A stretch of 64,000 nt of DNA, taken from NCBI RefSeq assembly GCF_000703005.1, contig NZ_JNLH01000001.1:2225001-2289000 (forward strand), in the 5' to 3' direction. Positions 41,180 to 48,992 of this stretch are shown here, in pieces. The stretch's first letter is position 1. Each line of letters starts with the position of its first letter. Source of the DNA: Pseudobutyrivibrio ruminis HUN009. GTDB lineage: Bacteria; Bacillota; Clostridia; Lachnospirales; Lachnospiraceae. The notes under the pieces were generated by a model. That model was not told the DNA's origin. It ran no database searches and saw only the letters and a program-made list of their open reading frames with translations. The translations under genes and the position numbers were made by a program.

Positions 41180-42780
41180 CAGCTTTCCCTTTGTTGTCTA
41201 TACTTTGATGGTGATATGCCATAGGCTTTCTTGAATACATAGCTAAAGTAATTAGGCTCATCATAGCCAACAAGACCTGCTATTACATATGCCTTTTCAT
41301 CTGTTGTTTCAAGCAGCTCTACCGCCTTTTTTAGTCTGATATTAGTCAGATATGAAACAAAGCTTTCCCCTGTATTTTTCTTAAATACAGCAGAAAAGTA
41401 ATTAGCGCTAACATTAAGGTTTGAGCAAACTTTATCTACCGATAAGTCCGAATCCTTATAATGTTCCCTAATATATTCCTTAGCTTTATCTACAAGTACT
41501 TCTGTTGAATCCATTCGACTCTTTTTGATTTCCTTTTGGATAAAGAAGCACTTATCTAAGAACCATTTTTCAACTTCCTGGATAGAATCAATATTGTCCA
41601 AAAACTCAAAAATATCACCATCATTGCCATCAATCGATAATCCAGAAATATCATAGTTCTTTGCAAGTTTCAGGACTTCAAAATAAGCTTCCAGAATAGA
41701 AATCTTCATCTGATATAGCCCAATCCCTTTTTGGCTAAAATTAGAAAAGAATTCATGAATAGTAACATTTAACTCTTCAGTCGAACCAATCTTAATTAGT
41801 TTAAGAATCGTATTTACGTTATCATTTTCAAATAGATTTATATCTGTCTTATCCGGCTCCACATCCATAATAGAAAATGCCTGATTTTCATCAAAAAGCT
41901 TTCTATAGGCAGTAGCCTCTCGAGCTGATTTAAAAGAACTAAATAAATCCTTAAGTTCATTTACCATTAAGCCAACACCAGCAGTAGTTGGCACCTCTAT
42001 TAGCTTCGCAGAAAGCTTACAAATCATATCAAGATTAGAAACAAACTCTTCGTATTCATTTTCTTTCTCAAAACAGCCCAGCACAATAACATTGCCCAGG
42101 TAATTCAAGCAATGATAATTTCCGTAGTCTTTTAATGTTTCCTTTGCAAGTTGATTCAATGAAACAGAAAATAGCTTTCTATCGGTATTATTAAATTGTT
42201 CACTGTTTTCAAAGGATAATTTGATTATGCCGACGGCATAGAAATTCCCCTTAATATCTTCTCCGTAATCAGACGCTATCTCAGCTATCCTATCAACCTC
42301 AATATGCCCCTCAATAAGGCCAATAAGAAACTGCTCCCTAAAAAATGGGAAGCTCTCCTGATAGTATTTTTCAAGATTTTGAAGATTCCGCCTCTTATCA
42401 AACTCCTCATCTAAGGTGTGTTTGATACGCGTAAAAATAGAATGCAGCTCATCTGCATCAATAGGCTTTAAAATATATTCTTCGGCTGAAAGTTCGATTG
42501 CTTCCTTGGCGTACTCAAACTCATCATAGCCAGAGAAAATAACAAATTTAGTTGCAGGAAGCTCCGCCTTTAACTGCTTTGAAAACTCCAAGCCATTCAT
42601 AAAAGGCATATTAATATCAGTCATAACCACATCCGGCTGGGCCTCAAGCGCTCTCTCCAAAGCATCCTGACCGTTTTCCGCAGTTGCTACAACATTAAAC
42701 CCCAAATCCTGCCAATTAATCTTTTTTTCAATGGCGATGCGGACTTCCTCCTCATCATCAACTAACATAACATTATACAT
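41179..42780 (-). CDS. Response regulator with AraC-type DNA-binding domain (YesN-like)
   Basis: A 533-aa protein. The N-terminal receiver (about 1-120) has acidic pocket DDEE and phospho-Asp55 in VVMTDINMPFMNG; Lys in EYILKPID completes the site. A middle region of about 300 residues links to a C-terminal AraC/XylS helix-turn-helix pair (about 437-530: DLSVDKVCSNLNVSANYFS and IAGLVGYDEPNYFSYVFKKA). It should activate the neighbouring sugar importer operon when phosphorylated by the overlapping kinase. GGGGGAA lies before the ATG. A candidate -10 TATACT (42810-42815) sits at the foot of the preceding hairpin. Confidence 0.9.
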   Translation of the reverse strand: MYNVMLVDDEEEVRIAIEKKINWQDLGFNVVATAENGQDALERALEAQPDVVMTDINMPFMNGLEFSKQLKAELPATKFVIFSGYDEFEYAKEAIELSAEEYILKPIDADELHSIFTRIKHTLDEEFDKRRNLQNLEKYYQESFPFFREQFLIGLIEGHIEVDRIAEIASDYGEDIKGNFYAVGIIKLSFENSEQFNNTDRKLFSVSLNQLAKETLKDYGNYHCLNYLGNVIVLGCFEKENEYEEFVSNLDMICKLSAKLIEVPTTAGVGLMVNELKDLFSSFKSAREATAYRKLFDENQAFSIMDVEPDKTDINLFENDNVNTILKLIKIGSTEELNVTIHEFFSNFSQKGIGLYQMKISILEAYFEVLKLAKNYDISGLSIDGNDGDIFEFLDNIDSIQEVEKWFLDKCFFIQKEIKKSRMDSTEVLVDKAKEYIREHYKDSDLSVDKVCSNLNVSANYFSAVFKKNTGESFVSYLTNIRLKKAVELLETTDEKAYVIAGLVGYDEPNYFSYVFKKAYGISPSKYRQQRES

Positions 42781-42819
42781 ACATTATTCCCCCATAAACA
42801 CCTACCTCTAGTATAACAA

Positions 42820-42910
42820 AAAGCTGGTTACAGCTACAAGCCTTAGAGTTTCTTCATTCAGCTAAGAATGCTTCATTCAGAAACCTAAGAGCTTGCTGCC
42901 TACCAGCTTT
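42820..42910 (-). terminator. Large structured stem-loop closing the sugar-importer operon
   Basis: On the minus-strand RNA, outer arms AAAGCTGGT/ACCAGCTTT (42902-42910 / 42820-42828) enclose stacked inner helices: CAAGC/GCTTG, CTTAG/CTAAG and GTTTC/GAAAC, with single-base bulges. The apical 27 nt contain two copies of TGAATGAA that can alternatively pair with one CATTC. TTTTTG follows the outer stem. At about 91 nt it is far larger than an ordinary terminator. Confidence 0.55.
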
Positions 42911-42933
42911 AGCCTAGACTAAGAAATAATATA

Positions 42934-44100
42934 TTAGTTCTTTTTACGCTTAGAAAGAACGTCTACAGTAACAGCGCCAAGAAGTACAGCACCCTTTACG
43001 ATTTTCTGGATATCTGTTGACCATCCAAAAAGTGACATACCGTTGTTAAGAACACCCATTACAAAGGCTCCAACAACTGCACCAAGGATAGAACCAGAAC
43101 CACCAGCTACGGCAGCACCACCGATATAGCAAGATGCAATGGCATCCATCTCGAAACCATCACCAGCTTTAGGAGTAGATGATCCGTTTCTGGCTGAAAG
43201 AACGATACCTGCAATAGCTGAAAGAACGCCCATGTTTGTATATACCCAGAAGAAAACCTTGTTAGTATCGATACCAGAAAGGTTTGCTGCTTTTCTATTA
43301 CCACCTAAAGCGTAAATCTGACGTCCAGCTACAGTCTTTGTAGTAACAAATGCGTAAATTCCAATAAGAACTACCATGATAAGAAGAACAAATGGAAGTC
43401 CATTGTAACGAGCAAGCTTGTAGAAGAAGAACCAAATAATGAAGAGCTCAATTACAAGCTTTGTAACTGTCTGCCAAGTTGGAGTAAGAACAAAATTATA
43501 TTTCTTCTTTGTCTTGATTCCTCTGATTTCATTCCAAATAAGAGCTACTGAAGCAATAAGTGCAACAGCAATTGAAACTAAATCAAGAATTCCGTCACCA
43601 AAGAAAATCTTGTATGTAGGAAGGAAACCTGCTCCAATAAAGTTGTAGTTTGTAGGAAGAGGACCTTTTGTCTGAGCCTGTAAAAGTGTGTATGTTAATC
43701 CTCTACCCATAAGCATTGTAGCAAGGGTAACTACGAATGGTGGGATGCTCAAATATGCTATAAAGAATCCAGCAAACATACCAACTAAAAGGCCGATAGC
43801 AAGTGCTGCTATAATAGCAACCCACATATTCATTTTGTAATCCATCATCATGATACCAGCTGTGGCACCACACAATGCAACTACTGAACCAACACCAAGG
43901 TCAACGTTACCAGTTAATACGCAAAGCAACATACCAATTGCAAGGATAACAACGTAACCATTTTGCATAACAAGGTTGTTGATGTTCATTGGTGTAAGGT
44001 TTTTGCCACCAGTAAGAATGGCAAATATCAAATAAATAACAATAAGGGCAATGAACATGCCGTATTGTTTCATATCAAGACTTGCTTTTTTATTTTTCAT
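42934..44100 (-). CDS. mmsB: Multiple-monosaccharide ABC transporter permease
   Basis: A 388-aa permease of the BPD_transp_2 family with about ten membrane helices. Motifs include VILAIGMLLCVLTGNVDLGVG, VALCGATAGI, LSIPPFVVTLATMLMGRGL, YALGGNRKAANLSGI and AVAGGSGSILGAVVGAFVMGVLNNGM. A longer cytoplasmic insert at about 190-225 is typical of MmsB/GguB. It forms the channel for aldose uptake with MmsA and ChvE. ATG at 44100 is preferred (AAGGA eight bases upstream) and overlaps the mmsA end by 11 bp. Earlier ATGs abut the ribosome site. Confidence 0.9.
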   Translation of the reverse strand: MKNKKASLDMKQYGMFIALIVIYLIFAILTGGKNLTPMNINNLVMQNGYVVILAIGMLLCVLTGNVDLGVGSVVALCGATAGIMMMDYKMNMWVAIIAALAIGLLVGMFAGFFIAYLSIPPFVVTLATMLMGRGLTYTLLQAQTKGPLPTNYNFIGAGFLPTYKIFFGDGILDLVSIAVALIASVALIWNEIRGIKTKKKYNFVLTPTWQTVTKLVIELFIIWFFFYKLARYNGLPFVLLIMVVLIGIYAFVTTKTVAGRQIYALGGNRKAANLSGIDTNKVFFWVYTNMGVLSAIAGIVLSARNGSSTPKAGDGFEMDAIASCYIGGAAVAGGSGSILGAVVGAFVMGVLNNGMSLFGWSTDIQKIVKGAVLLGAVTVDVLSKRKKN

Positions 44101-45652
44101 TTCCATCATCCTTTCTATTATGTGCCATTACACACTGCATGATTTTTTCTTGAGATACTTCTGCACTAGAAAGCTCTCCCGCAATCTCGCCCTCATTGAT
44201 AACGTAAATACGGTCACAGGTACCAATGATTTCAGGCATTTCAGAAGAAATAACAATGACTGCTTTTCCAGCCTTTGCTAAATCGTTGATAATACAGTAA
44301 ATTTCGTATTTAGCACCAACATCGATACCACGAGTTGGTTCATCCAAAATCAATACATCCGGTTGTGTAAGCATCCATTTAGCAAGGACAACCTTCTGCT
44401 GGTTACCACCTGAAAGTGATCCAACAACCTGATTGATGGAATTCGATTTTATGTTAATTTTCTTTTTATATTCTTCAGCTGCAAGGATTTCCTCGTTCCC
44501 ATTAATAACACCATGCTTTGAGAAGAACTTTGGACGAGCAGCAATTGTCATATTCTCCTTGATATCACCAATAAGAATAAGACCATTTGTCTTTCTATCC
44601 TCAGTTACATACGCAAGCTTGTTATCAATAGCATCCTTGACTGTATTTAAATGGACTTCTTTGCCATTTATTTTTACAGTTCCTGAGATTTTCTGACCAT
44701 AGCTATGACCGAATACACTCATGGCAAATTCGGTACGACCTGCTCCCATCAGACCGGCCAGGCCAACAACCTCACCAGCTTTAACTTCGATGTTAATGTC
44801 TTTAAGTACCTGACGCTCTGGATCATCAGGATGATATACATTCCAATTCTTAACCTCAAAAATTGTATCACCAATAGTGACACCTTCTCTTTCAGGATAT
44901 CGATTAGTCATTTCACGACCAACCATTGCCTTAATAACTCTATCCTCAGAGAAATCATCAACACCCTTAACAAGTGTTTCGATTGTCTTACCATCTCTGA
45001 TAATTGTAACGGCATCAGCAACATAGCTAATCTCGTTCAATTTATGAGAAATAATAATACATGTAATACCCTGCTTCTTTAATTCAAACATGATATCAAG
45101 AAGCTTCTTTGACTCCTCATCATTCAAAGCCGCTGTAGGCTCATCCAAAATAAGAAGCTCAACCTTTTTTGCCATTGCCTTTGCAATTTCAATAAGCTGC
45201 TGTTTACCAACGCCAAGTGAATTTACTGGAGCATTGACATTTTCATTTTCAAGACCAACTCTAGCTAACATTTCCTGGGCTTTTTGTCTTGTCTTTGTCC
45301 AATCAATAACGCCCTTCATTTTAAGCTGTTCGTTACCTAGAAAAACATTTTCAGCAATTGAAAGAAGTGGGCTAAGAGCAAGCTCCTGATGGATAATAAC
45401 GATTCCTTTCGCCTCTGAATCTCTTAAGTTATGGAATTTGCAGATTTCGCCGTGATATTCAACATCTCCCTCATATGAGCCGTATGGATAAACTCCTGAT
45501 AAAACATTCATCAGAGTAGATTTTCCAGCACCATTTTCCCCACAAAGAGCATGAATCTCTCCCTTTTTAACCTGCAGATTAACATCATCAAGGGCTCTAA
45601 CTCCAGAAAACTCTTTTACAATATGCTTCATTTCCAAGATGTAATCTGACAT
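44090..45652 (-). CDS. mmsA: Multiple-monosaccharide ABC transporter ATP-binding protein
   Basis: A 520-aa tandem ABC ATPase. Domain 1 has Walker A GENGAGKSTLMNVLSG (about 38-53), signature NSLGVGKQQLIEIAKAM and Walker B LLILDEPTAAL. Domain 2 has the degenerate Walker A GLMGAGRTEFAMSVFG, signature SLSGGNQQKVVLAKWM and Walker B VLILDEPTRGIDVG. This layout is standard for the sugar CUT2 family (MmsA/GguA/XylG/MglA). It energises aldose import through MmsB. A good GGAG ribosome site precedes the ATG. It is separated from chvE by a perfect hairpin. Confidence 0.92.
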   Translation of the reverse strand: MSDYILEMKHIVKEFSGVRALDDVNLQVKKGEIHALCGENGAGKSTLMNVLSGVYPYGSYEGDVEYHGEICKFHNLRDSEAKGIVIIHQELALSPLLSIAENVFLGNEQLKMKGVIDWTKTRQKAQEMLARVGLENENVNAPVNSLGVGKQQLIEIAKAMAKKVELLILDEPTAALNDEESKKLLDIMFELKKQGITCIIISHKLNEISYVADAVTIIRDGKTIETLVKGVDDFSEDRVIKAMVGREMTNRYPEREGVTIGDTIFEVKNWNVYHPDDPERQVLKDINIEVKAGEVVGLAGLMGAGRTEFAMSVFGHSYGQKISGTVKINGKEVHLNTVKDAIDNKLAYVTEDRKTNGLILIGDIKENMTIAARPKFFSKHGVINGNEEILAAEEYKKKINIKSNSINQVVGSLSGGNQQKVVLAKWMLTQPDVLILDEPTRGIDVGAKYEIYCIINDLAKAGKAVIVISSEMPEIIGTCDRIYVINEGEIAGELSSAEVSQEKIMQCVMAHNRKDDGNEK

Positions 45653-45675
45653 ATTCTTCTCCTTCTTAAAAGTAA

Positions 45676-45699
45676 TGGCGACTTAAGACTAAGTCGCCA
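45676..45699 (-). terminator. Intra-operonic hairpin between chvE and mmsA
   Basis: A perfect 10-bp stem TGGCGACTTA (45676-45685) / TAAGTCGCCA (45690-45699) with a four-base loop is followed on the minus strand by TTACTTTTAAG. This is a weak U-tract. It likely limits or stabilises transcripts so the binding protein exceeds the ATPase and permease. Confidence 0.65.
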
Positions 45700-45720
45700 C
45701 TACAATTAATACATTAATTA

Positions 45721-46860
45721 CTATTCAGCTAACTGCTCCTCTGTGTAGTAGCCGCCATCAACAATGATTTCTTTGTAGTTGTCCTTATCTACTGCAACTG
45801 GTGTGCAAAGGTATGAAGGAACTGTAATCTTTCCATTGTTGTACTGCTCTGTGTCGTTGATTTCTGGCTCTGAGCCTTCAAGAACTGCCTGAACCATTGT
45901 TACGCACTTGTCAGCAAGAAGACGTGTGTCTTTGTAGATTGACATTGTCTGTGAGCCAGCGATGATGTTCTTTGTAGCCATAAGCTCTGCATCCTGACCT
46001 GTGATAAGTGGCCAATCCTCGCCTACTGTGTAGCCTGCTCCCTCAAGAGCTGCCTTACATCCATAAGCAAAACCATCAAAAGCTGTTGCGCAGATATCAA
46101 GCTTTTCATCAGCATAGAAACCTGTTAAGTAGTTCTCACAGTTCTGCTGTGCTGTTTCCTGAGACCATCTGAGGATACAAGTATCTTCAAATGATGTTCT
46201 ACCTGACTTACATACTAATGTACCATCATCAAGGTATGGCTGAAGAACTTCCATAAGTCCGTTGTAAAGCATTACAGCGTTGTTATCATCTGGAGATCCC
46301 ATGAAGAACTCGATTGTGTAAGTCTCATCTGTGTTAGCCAAATCCTTTGACTCTTCGATGTACTTACCAATTGCTGTACCAACACCCTTGTTATCGAATG
46401 TTGCGTAGTAAGAAACAGCGTCTGTGTCCATAAGAAGACGGTCGTAAGCGATGATAGGAATACCAGCTTCCTTAGCCTGCTCTTCTACGTTTACAAGAGC
46501 TGATGAATCAACTGCAGCGATTACTAAGCAATCAGCGCCAGCAGCAATCATGTTCTCAATCTGAGACACCTGAGCCTGTACATCATCCTCAGCATACTGA
46601 AGGTCAACCTCATATCCGAGAGCCTCAAGCTTCTCTTTCATGTTGTTACCATCATTAATCCATCTCTCTGAAGACTGAGTAGGCATTGCAACTGCAACTC
46701 TCTTTCCGTTTGAAGCTGCAGGTGTTGAAGAATCAGAAGATTCTGTTGCTGTGTCAGTTGTAGCAGCTGGATCAGCGCCTGTGTCTGCAGGGCCACATCC
46801 TGCAAATAACCCCATTGCAAGAGCGGCTGTCATCATAAAACTTAGAACACGTTTTTTCAT
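45721..46860 (-). CDS. chvE: Multiple-sugar-binding lipoprotein ChvE-like
   Basis: A 379-aa type 1 binding protein. The signal peptide ends in lipobox LFAGC (Cys22), and a Ser/Thr/Ala-rich linker (about 23-50) leads into the sugar-binding domain: VAVAMPTQSSERWINDGNNM, DVQAQVSQIENMIAAGAD, IPIIAYDRLLMDTDAVSYYATFDN and AFDGFAYGCKAALEGAGY. These match the ChvE/GguC-associated family that binds galactose, glucose, arabinose and xylose. It is a lipid-anchored receptor of the MmsAB transporter. It starts the operon with AGGAGGAG and has two palindromes upstream. Unlike the two tethered binding proteins it carries a true lipobox. Confidence 0.9.
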   Translation of the reverse strand: MKKRVLSFMMTAALAMGLFAGCGPADTGADPAATTDTATESSDSSTPAASNGKRVAVAMPTQSSERWINDGNNMKEKLEALGYEVDLQYAEDDVQAQVSQIENMIAAGADCLVIAAVDSSALVNVEEQAKEAGIPIIAYDRLLMDTDAVSYYATFDNKGVGTAIGKYIEESKDLANTDETYTIEFFMGSPDDNNAVMLYNGLMEVLQPYLDDGTLVCKSGRTSFEDTCILRWSQETAQQNCENYLTGFYADEKLDICATAFDGFAYGCKAALEGAGYTVGEDWPLITGQDAELMATKNIIAGSQTMSIYKDTRLLADKCVTMVQAVLEGSEPEINDTEQYNNGKITVPSYLCTPVAVDKDNYKEIIVDGGYYTEEQLAE

Positions 46861-46886
46861 TTTACCTTCTCCTCCTGTGTTTTCTT

Positions 46887-46901
46887 GACAACTTTGTTGT
46901 C
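46887..46901. promoter_or_regulatory. Small palindrome in the chvE leader
   Basis: A perfect dyad GACAAC-TTT-GTTGTC lies just upstream of the chvE ribosome site (AGGAGGAG at about 46868-46876). It could be an operator or a leader hairpin; no more can be said. Confidence 0.35.
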
Positions 46902-46945
46902 GTTTTTAACTATAAATAGATATTAACAGTAACTTTTTTTGTTTA

Positions 46946-46963
46946 AAATAGAAAATTCTATTT
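46946..46963. promoter_or_regulatory. Palindrome upstream of chvE, candidate operator
   Basis: Perfect 8-bp arms AAATAGAA / TTCTATTT with a two-base spacer sit about 85 bp before the chvE start. The minus strand just upstream contains ATTATAAAT-like -10 material. It is a candidate binding site for the AraC-type regulator or a repressor. Confidence 0.4.
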
Positions 46964-47001
46964 ATAATCTTTGAAATTCTACACTACAAATTGTACAAAA
47001 T

Positions 47002-47032
47002 AAGAAAAACAAGCACTAAGGCTTGTTTTCTT
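47002..47032 (-). terminator. Terminator of azlCD
   Basis: Near-perfect 12-bp arms (47002-47014 / 47021-47032, one bulged A) are followed on the minus strand by a T-rich tract ending TTATTTTG. It separates azlD from the chvE upstream region. Confidence 0.7.
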
Positions 47033-47051
47033 ATAATACAAATTCTTTATT

Positions 47052-47360
47052 TTAAGCTAATACCAATTCACATACGAATACAACAATGCAGCAAAGTGCT
47101 GCTACTTTAAACAGGCTTTGATTAAACCAGGCAGCTATAACTCCCACAATCAATGCAATTATTCCAGCAAGCTTTACCTGTGTTGCATCAATGATTGCTG
47201 GAAATGTCATAACTGCAAGAGTCACATAAGGAACATAATATAAAAAAGAACGAATGAATCGATTCTTTATTTGTTTTCTAAAAACTGTGACTGGCAAAAT
47301 ACGTATAAACGTACTAACAACGGCAGCCACTAATATATAAATATAAGTTCTAGTCATCAT
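47052..47360 (-). CDS. azlD: Branched-chain amino acid transport protein AzlD
   Basis: A 102-aa membrane protein with four hydrophobic segments. IYILVAAVVSTFIRILPVTVFRK and FLYYVPYVTLAVMTFPAII are AzlD-like. With AzlC it forms a branched-chain amino acid exporter; in Bacillus this pair confers azaleucine resistance. The gene overlaps azlC by 11 bp. The start has GGAGGAAG upstream; two adjacent ATGs are equally possible. Confidence 0.85.
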   Translation of the reverse strand: MMTRTYIYILVAAVVSTFIRILPVTVFRKQIKNRFIRSFLYYVPYVTLAVMTFPAIIDATQVKLAGIIALIVGVIAAWFNQSLFKVAALCCIVVFVCELVLA

Positions 47361-48081
47361 CTTCCTCCATTGGATGCGGAAATAGTATTGCAGCTACAGC
47401 AGCAATTACAACAGTAAGAATAATAGTTTTTGTTCCAGCTGATATGGATGCAAAAACTTCTAATCTAGATGCTAAATAGCTAAGAACAAAGCTTATTATA
47501 ATAAACACTGCCACTATTCTGTGTTTTCTGGCTTCCGGCATAATGCAAGCTAAAAACATTCCATACAAAGCAACAGAAAATGCACTAACCACTCTAAGAG
47601 GCATCAACTCTCCTGCAACAATTCCACATGAAGTTCCAAGAGCCCAGCAGGGAACTGCTATTGCACAAGCGCCATAATTATAGATTGGATTGATAAAACC
47701 AGGTCTGTTAATGGTTATAGCAAAAATCTCATCAGTGACACTAAATCCCACTAGCATTCTATGAATCAAAGGGGTTTTAGGATCAAACTTTTGACTTAAG
47801 GCCGTAGACATCAGTAGATATCTGGCATTGACGACTAAAGTCATAATTGCCATTTCCACAAAACCAGCTCCAGCAGCCACTACCGTATATACGGCATATT
47901 CACCTGCACTAGCACGATTTAAGAATGAATTAATAAAACCCTGCAGTGGAGTGAAATGAGCGGTTCTAGCAAGAATTCCAAGAGAAAAAGCAACAGCAAA
48001 ATATCCTAGTCCGATAGGAAAACCATCTCTCACTCCTTCTCTAAATACTGTTAAATTCGAATTAGTTTTTTTCAAATTCAT
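47350..48081 (-). CDS. azlC: Branched-chain amino acid exporter subunit AzlC
   Basis: A 243-aa membrane protein with about seven helices. FREGVRDGFPIGLGYFAVAFSLGILA, AGFVEMAIMTLVVNARYLLMS and GFSVTDEIFAITI are characteristic of AzlC/YgaZ. It exports leucine, valine or isoleucine analogues with AzlD, whose gene overlaps its end. The ribosome site AAAGGAA precedes the ATG. The branched-chain synthesis genes ilvC-ilvN lie about 1 kb away, beyond the AP2 gene, a loose functional link. Confidence 0.9.
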   Translation of the reverse strand: MNLKKTNSNLTVFREGVRDGFPIGLGYFAVAFSLGILARTAHFTPLQGFINSFLNRASAGEYAVYTVVAAGAGFVEMAIMTLVVNARYLLMSTALSQKFDPKTPLIHRMLVGFSVTDEIFAITINRPGFINPIYNYGACAIAVPCWALGTSCGIVAGELMPLRVVSAFSVALYGMFLACIMPEARKHRIVAVFIIISFVLSYLASRLEVFASISAGTKTIILTVVIAAVAAILFPHPMEEDDD

Positions 48082-48159
48082 ATTATTCCTTTATTTCACC
48101 AATTTTTTAAACTTTTTTCTTCTCAAAAGTGTAAAATAATATACATAGGAGGATTTTAT

Positions 48160-48969
48160 ATGAAACCTGGCGTATATCAAGCCACTAAAAAAGACGGAAC
48201 AGTCTATTATCGTGGCAACATCACTTACAACGGAAAACACATCAGCATCGGTAGTTTTTCTACAGAAGCTAAATGCAACAAAGCTTACAACGAAGCTTGG
48301 AATATACTAAAAAATGATGATATAACCATCTTGAATATACAAAGCAAAATCAAAGAGCTTCCCTTTGATAAGTGCATCACTCTAATTAATTTTAGAGATA
48401 ATCATATTTATATCAAAACTCCAATATATCTTCAGAGAAATTATTTTCTATATTATTTAGATAAAACAACTATCTTGAAATTCGATAACGATGACCTCTT
48501 CTATTATTCAAGTCATAAGATTCAGTATCGCGGAGGCCACATGTTTGTCAGTGATTATGGAATGCAGTACAACATTCTAGGCCGTTATGGCATCAAGCCT
48601 TACAGTGTTAAAGGTAAGGACTTTCTCTTCGCCAATGGTGACGAAACTGATTTCAGATATTCAAACATTATAGTTGTAAATAAATATCACGGCGTATACC
48701 GCGAGGAAAAAGGCGGAAAGGTAATTTATGCAGCTAAGATTCATCTTAACGGAGATTTTATTGTAGGCCGTTATAATAGCGAAGCAAAAGCTGCTATAGC
48801 CTACAACAAGGCTGTAGATTTATGCAAAGCCCGCGGTATGAAAAAAGCATTTCCTACCAACTTTATATCTGAATATTCCCCTCGTGAATATGCCGACATA
48901 TACACCGAAATCAAAATATCATCTCATCTGTATAAATTCTTTCATAATAAAAACTTCCGCGAGGCTTAG
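48160..48969 (+). CDS. Two-AP2-domain protein, probably a degenerate HNH-AP2 homing endonuclease
   Basis: A 269-aa protein. AP2-like domain 1 covers about residues 4-48 (GVYQATKKDGTVYYRGNI, HISIGSFSTEAKCNKAYNEA). AP2 domain 2 covers about 178-222 (GVYREEKGGKVIYAAKIHLN, GRYNSEAKAAIAYNKA). Between them, about 135-174 resembles an HNH-AP2 endonuclease core: YNILGRYGIKPYSVKGKDFL then NGDETDFRYSNIIVVN. The diagnostic HHIN/DHINGD histidines are replaced (FLFANGD), so cleavage activity is doubtful. AP2 domains bind DNA. A role as a DNA-binding regulator or a relic element is possible. AGGAGG precedes the ATG and the stop lies inside a terminator. Confidence 0.72.
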   Translation: MKPGVYQATKKDGTVYYRGNITYNGKHISIGSFSTEAKCNKAYNEAWNILKNDDITILNIQSKIKELPFDKCITLINFRDNHIYIKTPIYLQRNYFLYYLDKTTILKFDNDDLFYYSSHKIQYRGGHMFVSDYGMQYNILGRYGIKPYSVKGKDFLFANGDETDFRYSNIIVVNKYHGVYREEKGGKVIYAAKIHLNGDFIVGRYNSEAKAAIAYNKAVDLCKARGMKKAFPTNFISEYSPREYADIYTEIKISSHLYKFFHNKNFREA

Positions 48970-48978
48970 GCCTCGCGG
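48957..48978. terminator. Bidirectional terminator overlapping the AP2 gene stop codon
   Basis: A GC-rich 9-bp stem (48957-48965 / 48970-48978) has loop TTAG that contains part of the stop. TTTATTTTTTTA follows on the plus strand and GTTTTTATTA follows on the minus strand. It serves the AP2 gene and ilvC. Confidence 0.85.
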
Positions 48979-48992
48979 TTTATTTTTTTATA

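Noticed and set aside
42841..42890. CRISPR-like repeat because of the duplicated CTTCATTCAG
   Set aside because: There are only two copies within a hairpin loop, with no spacers of regular length and no cas genes.
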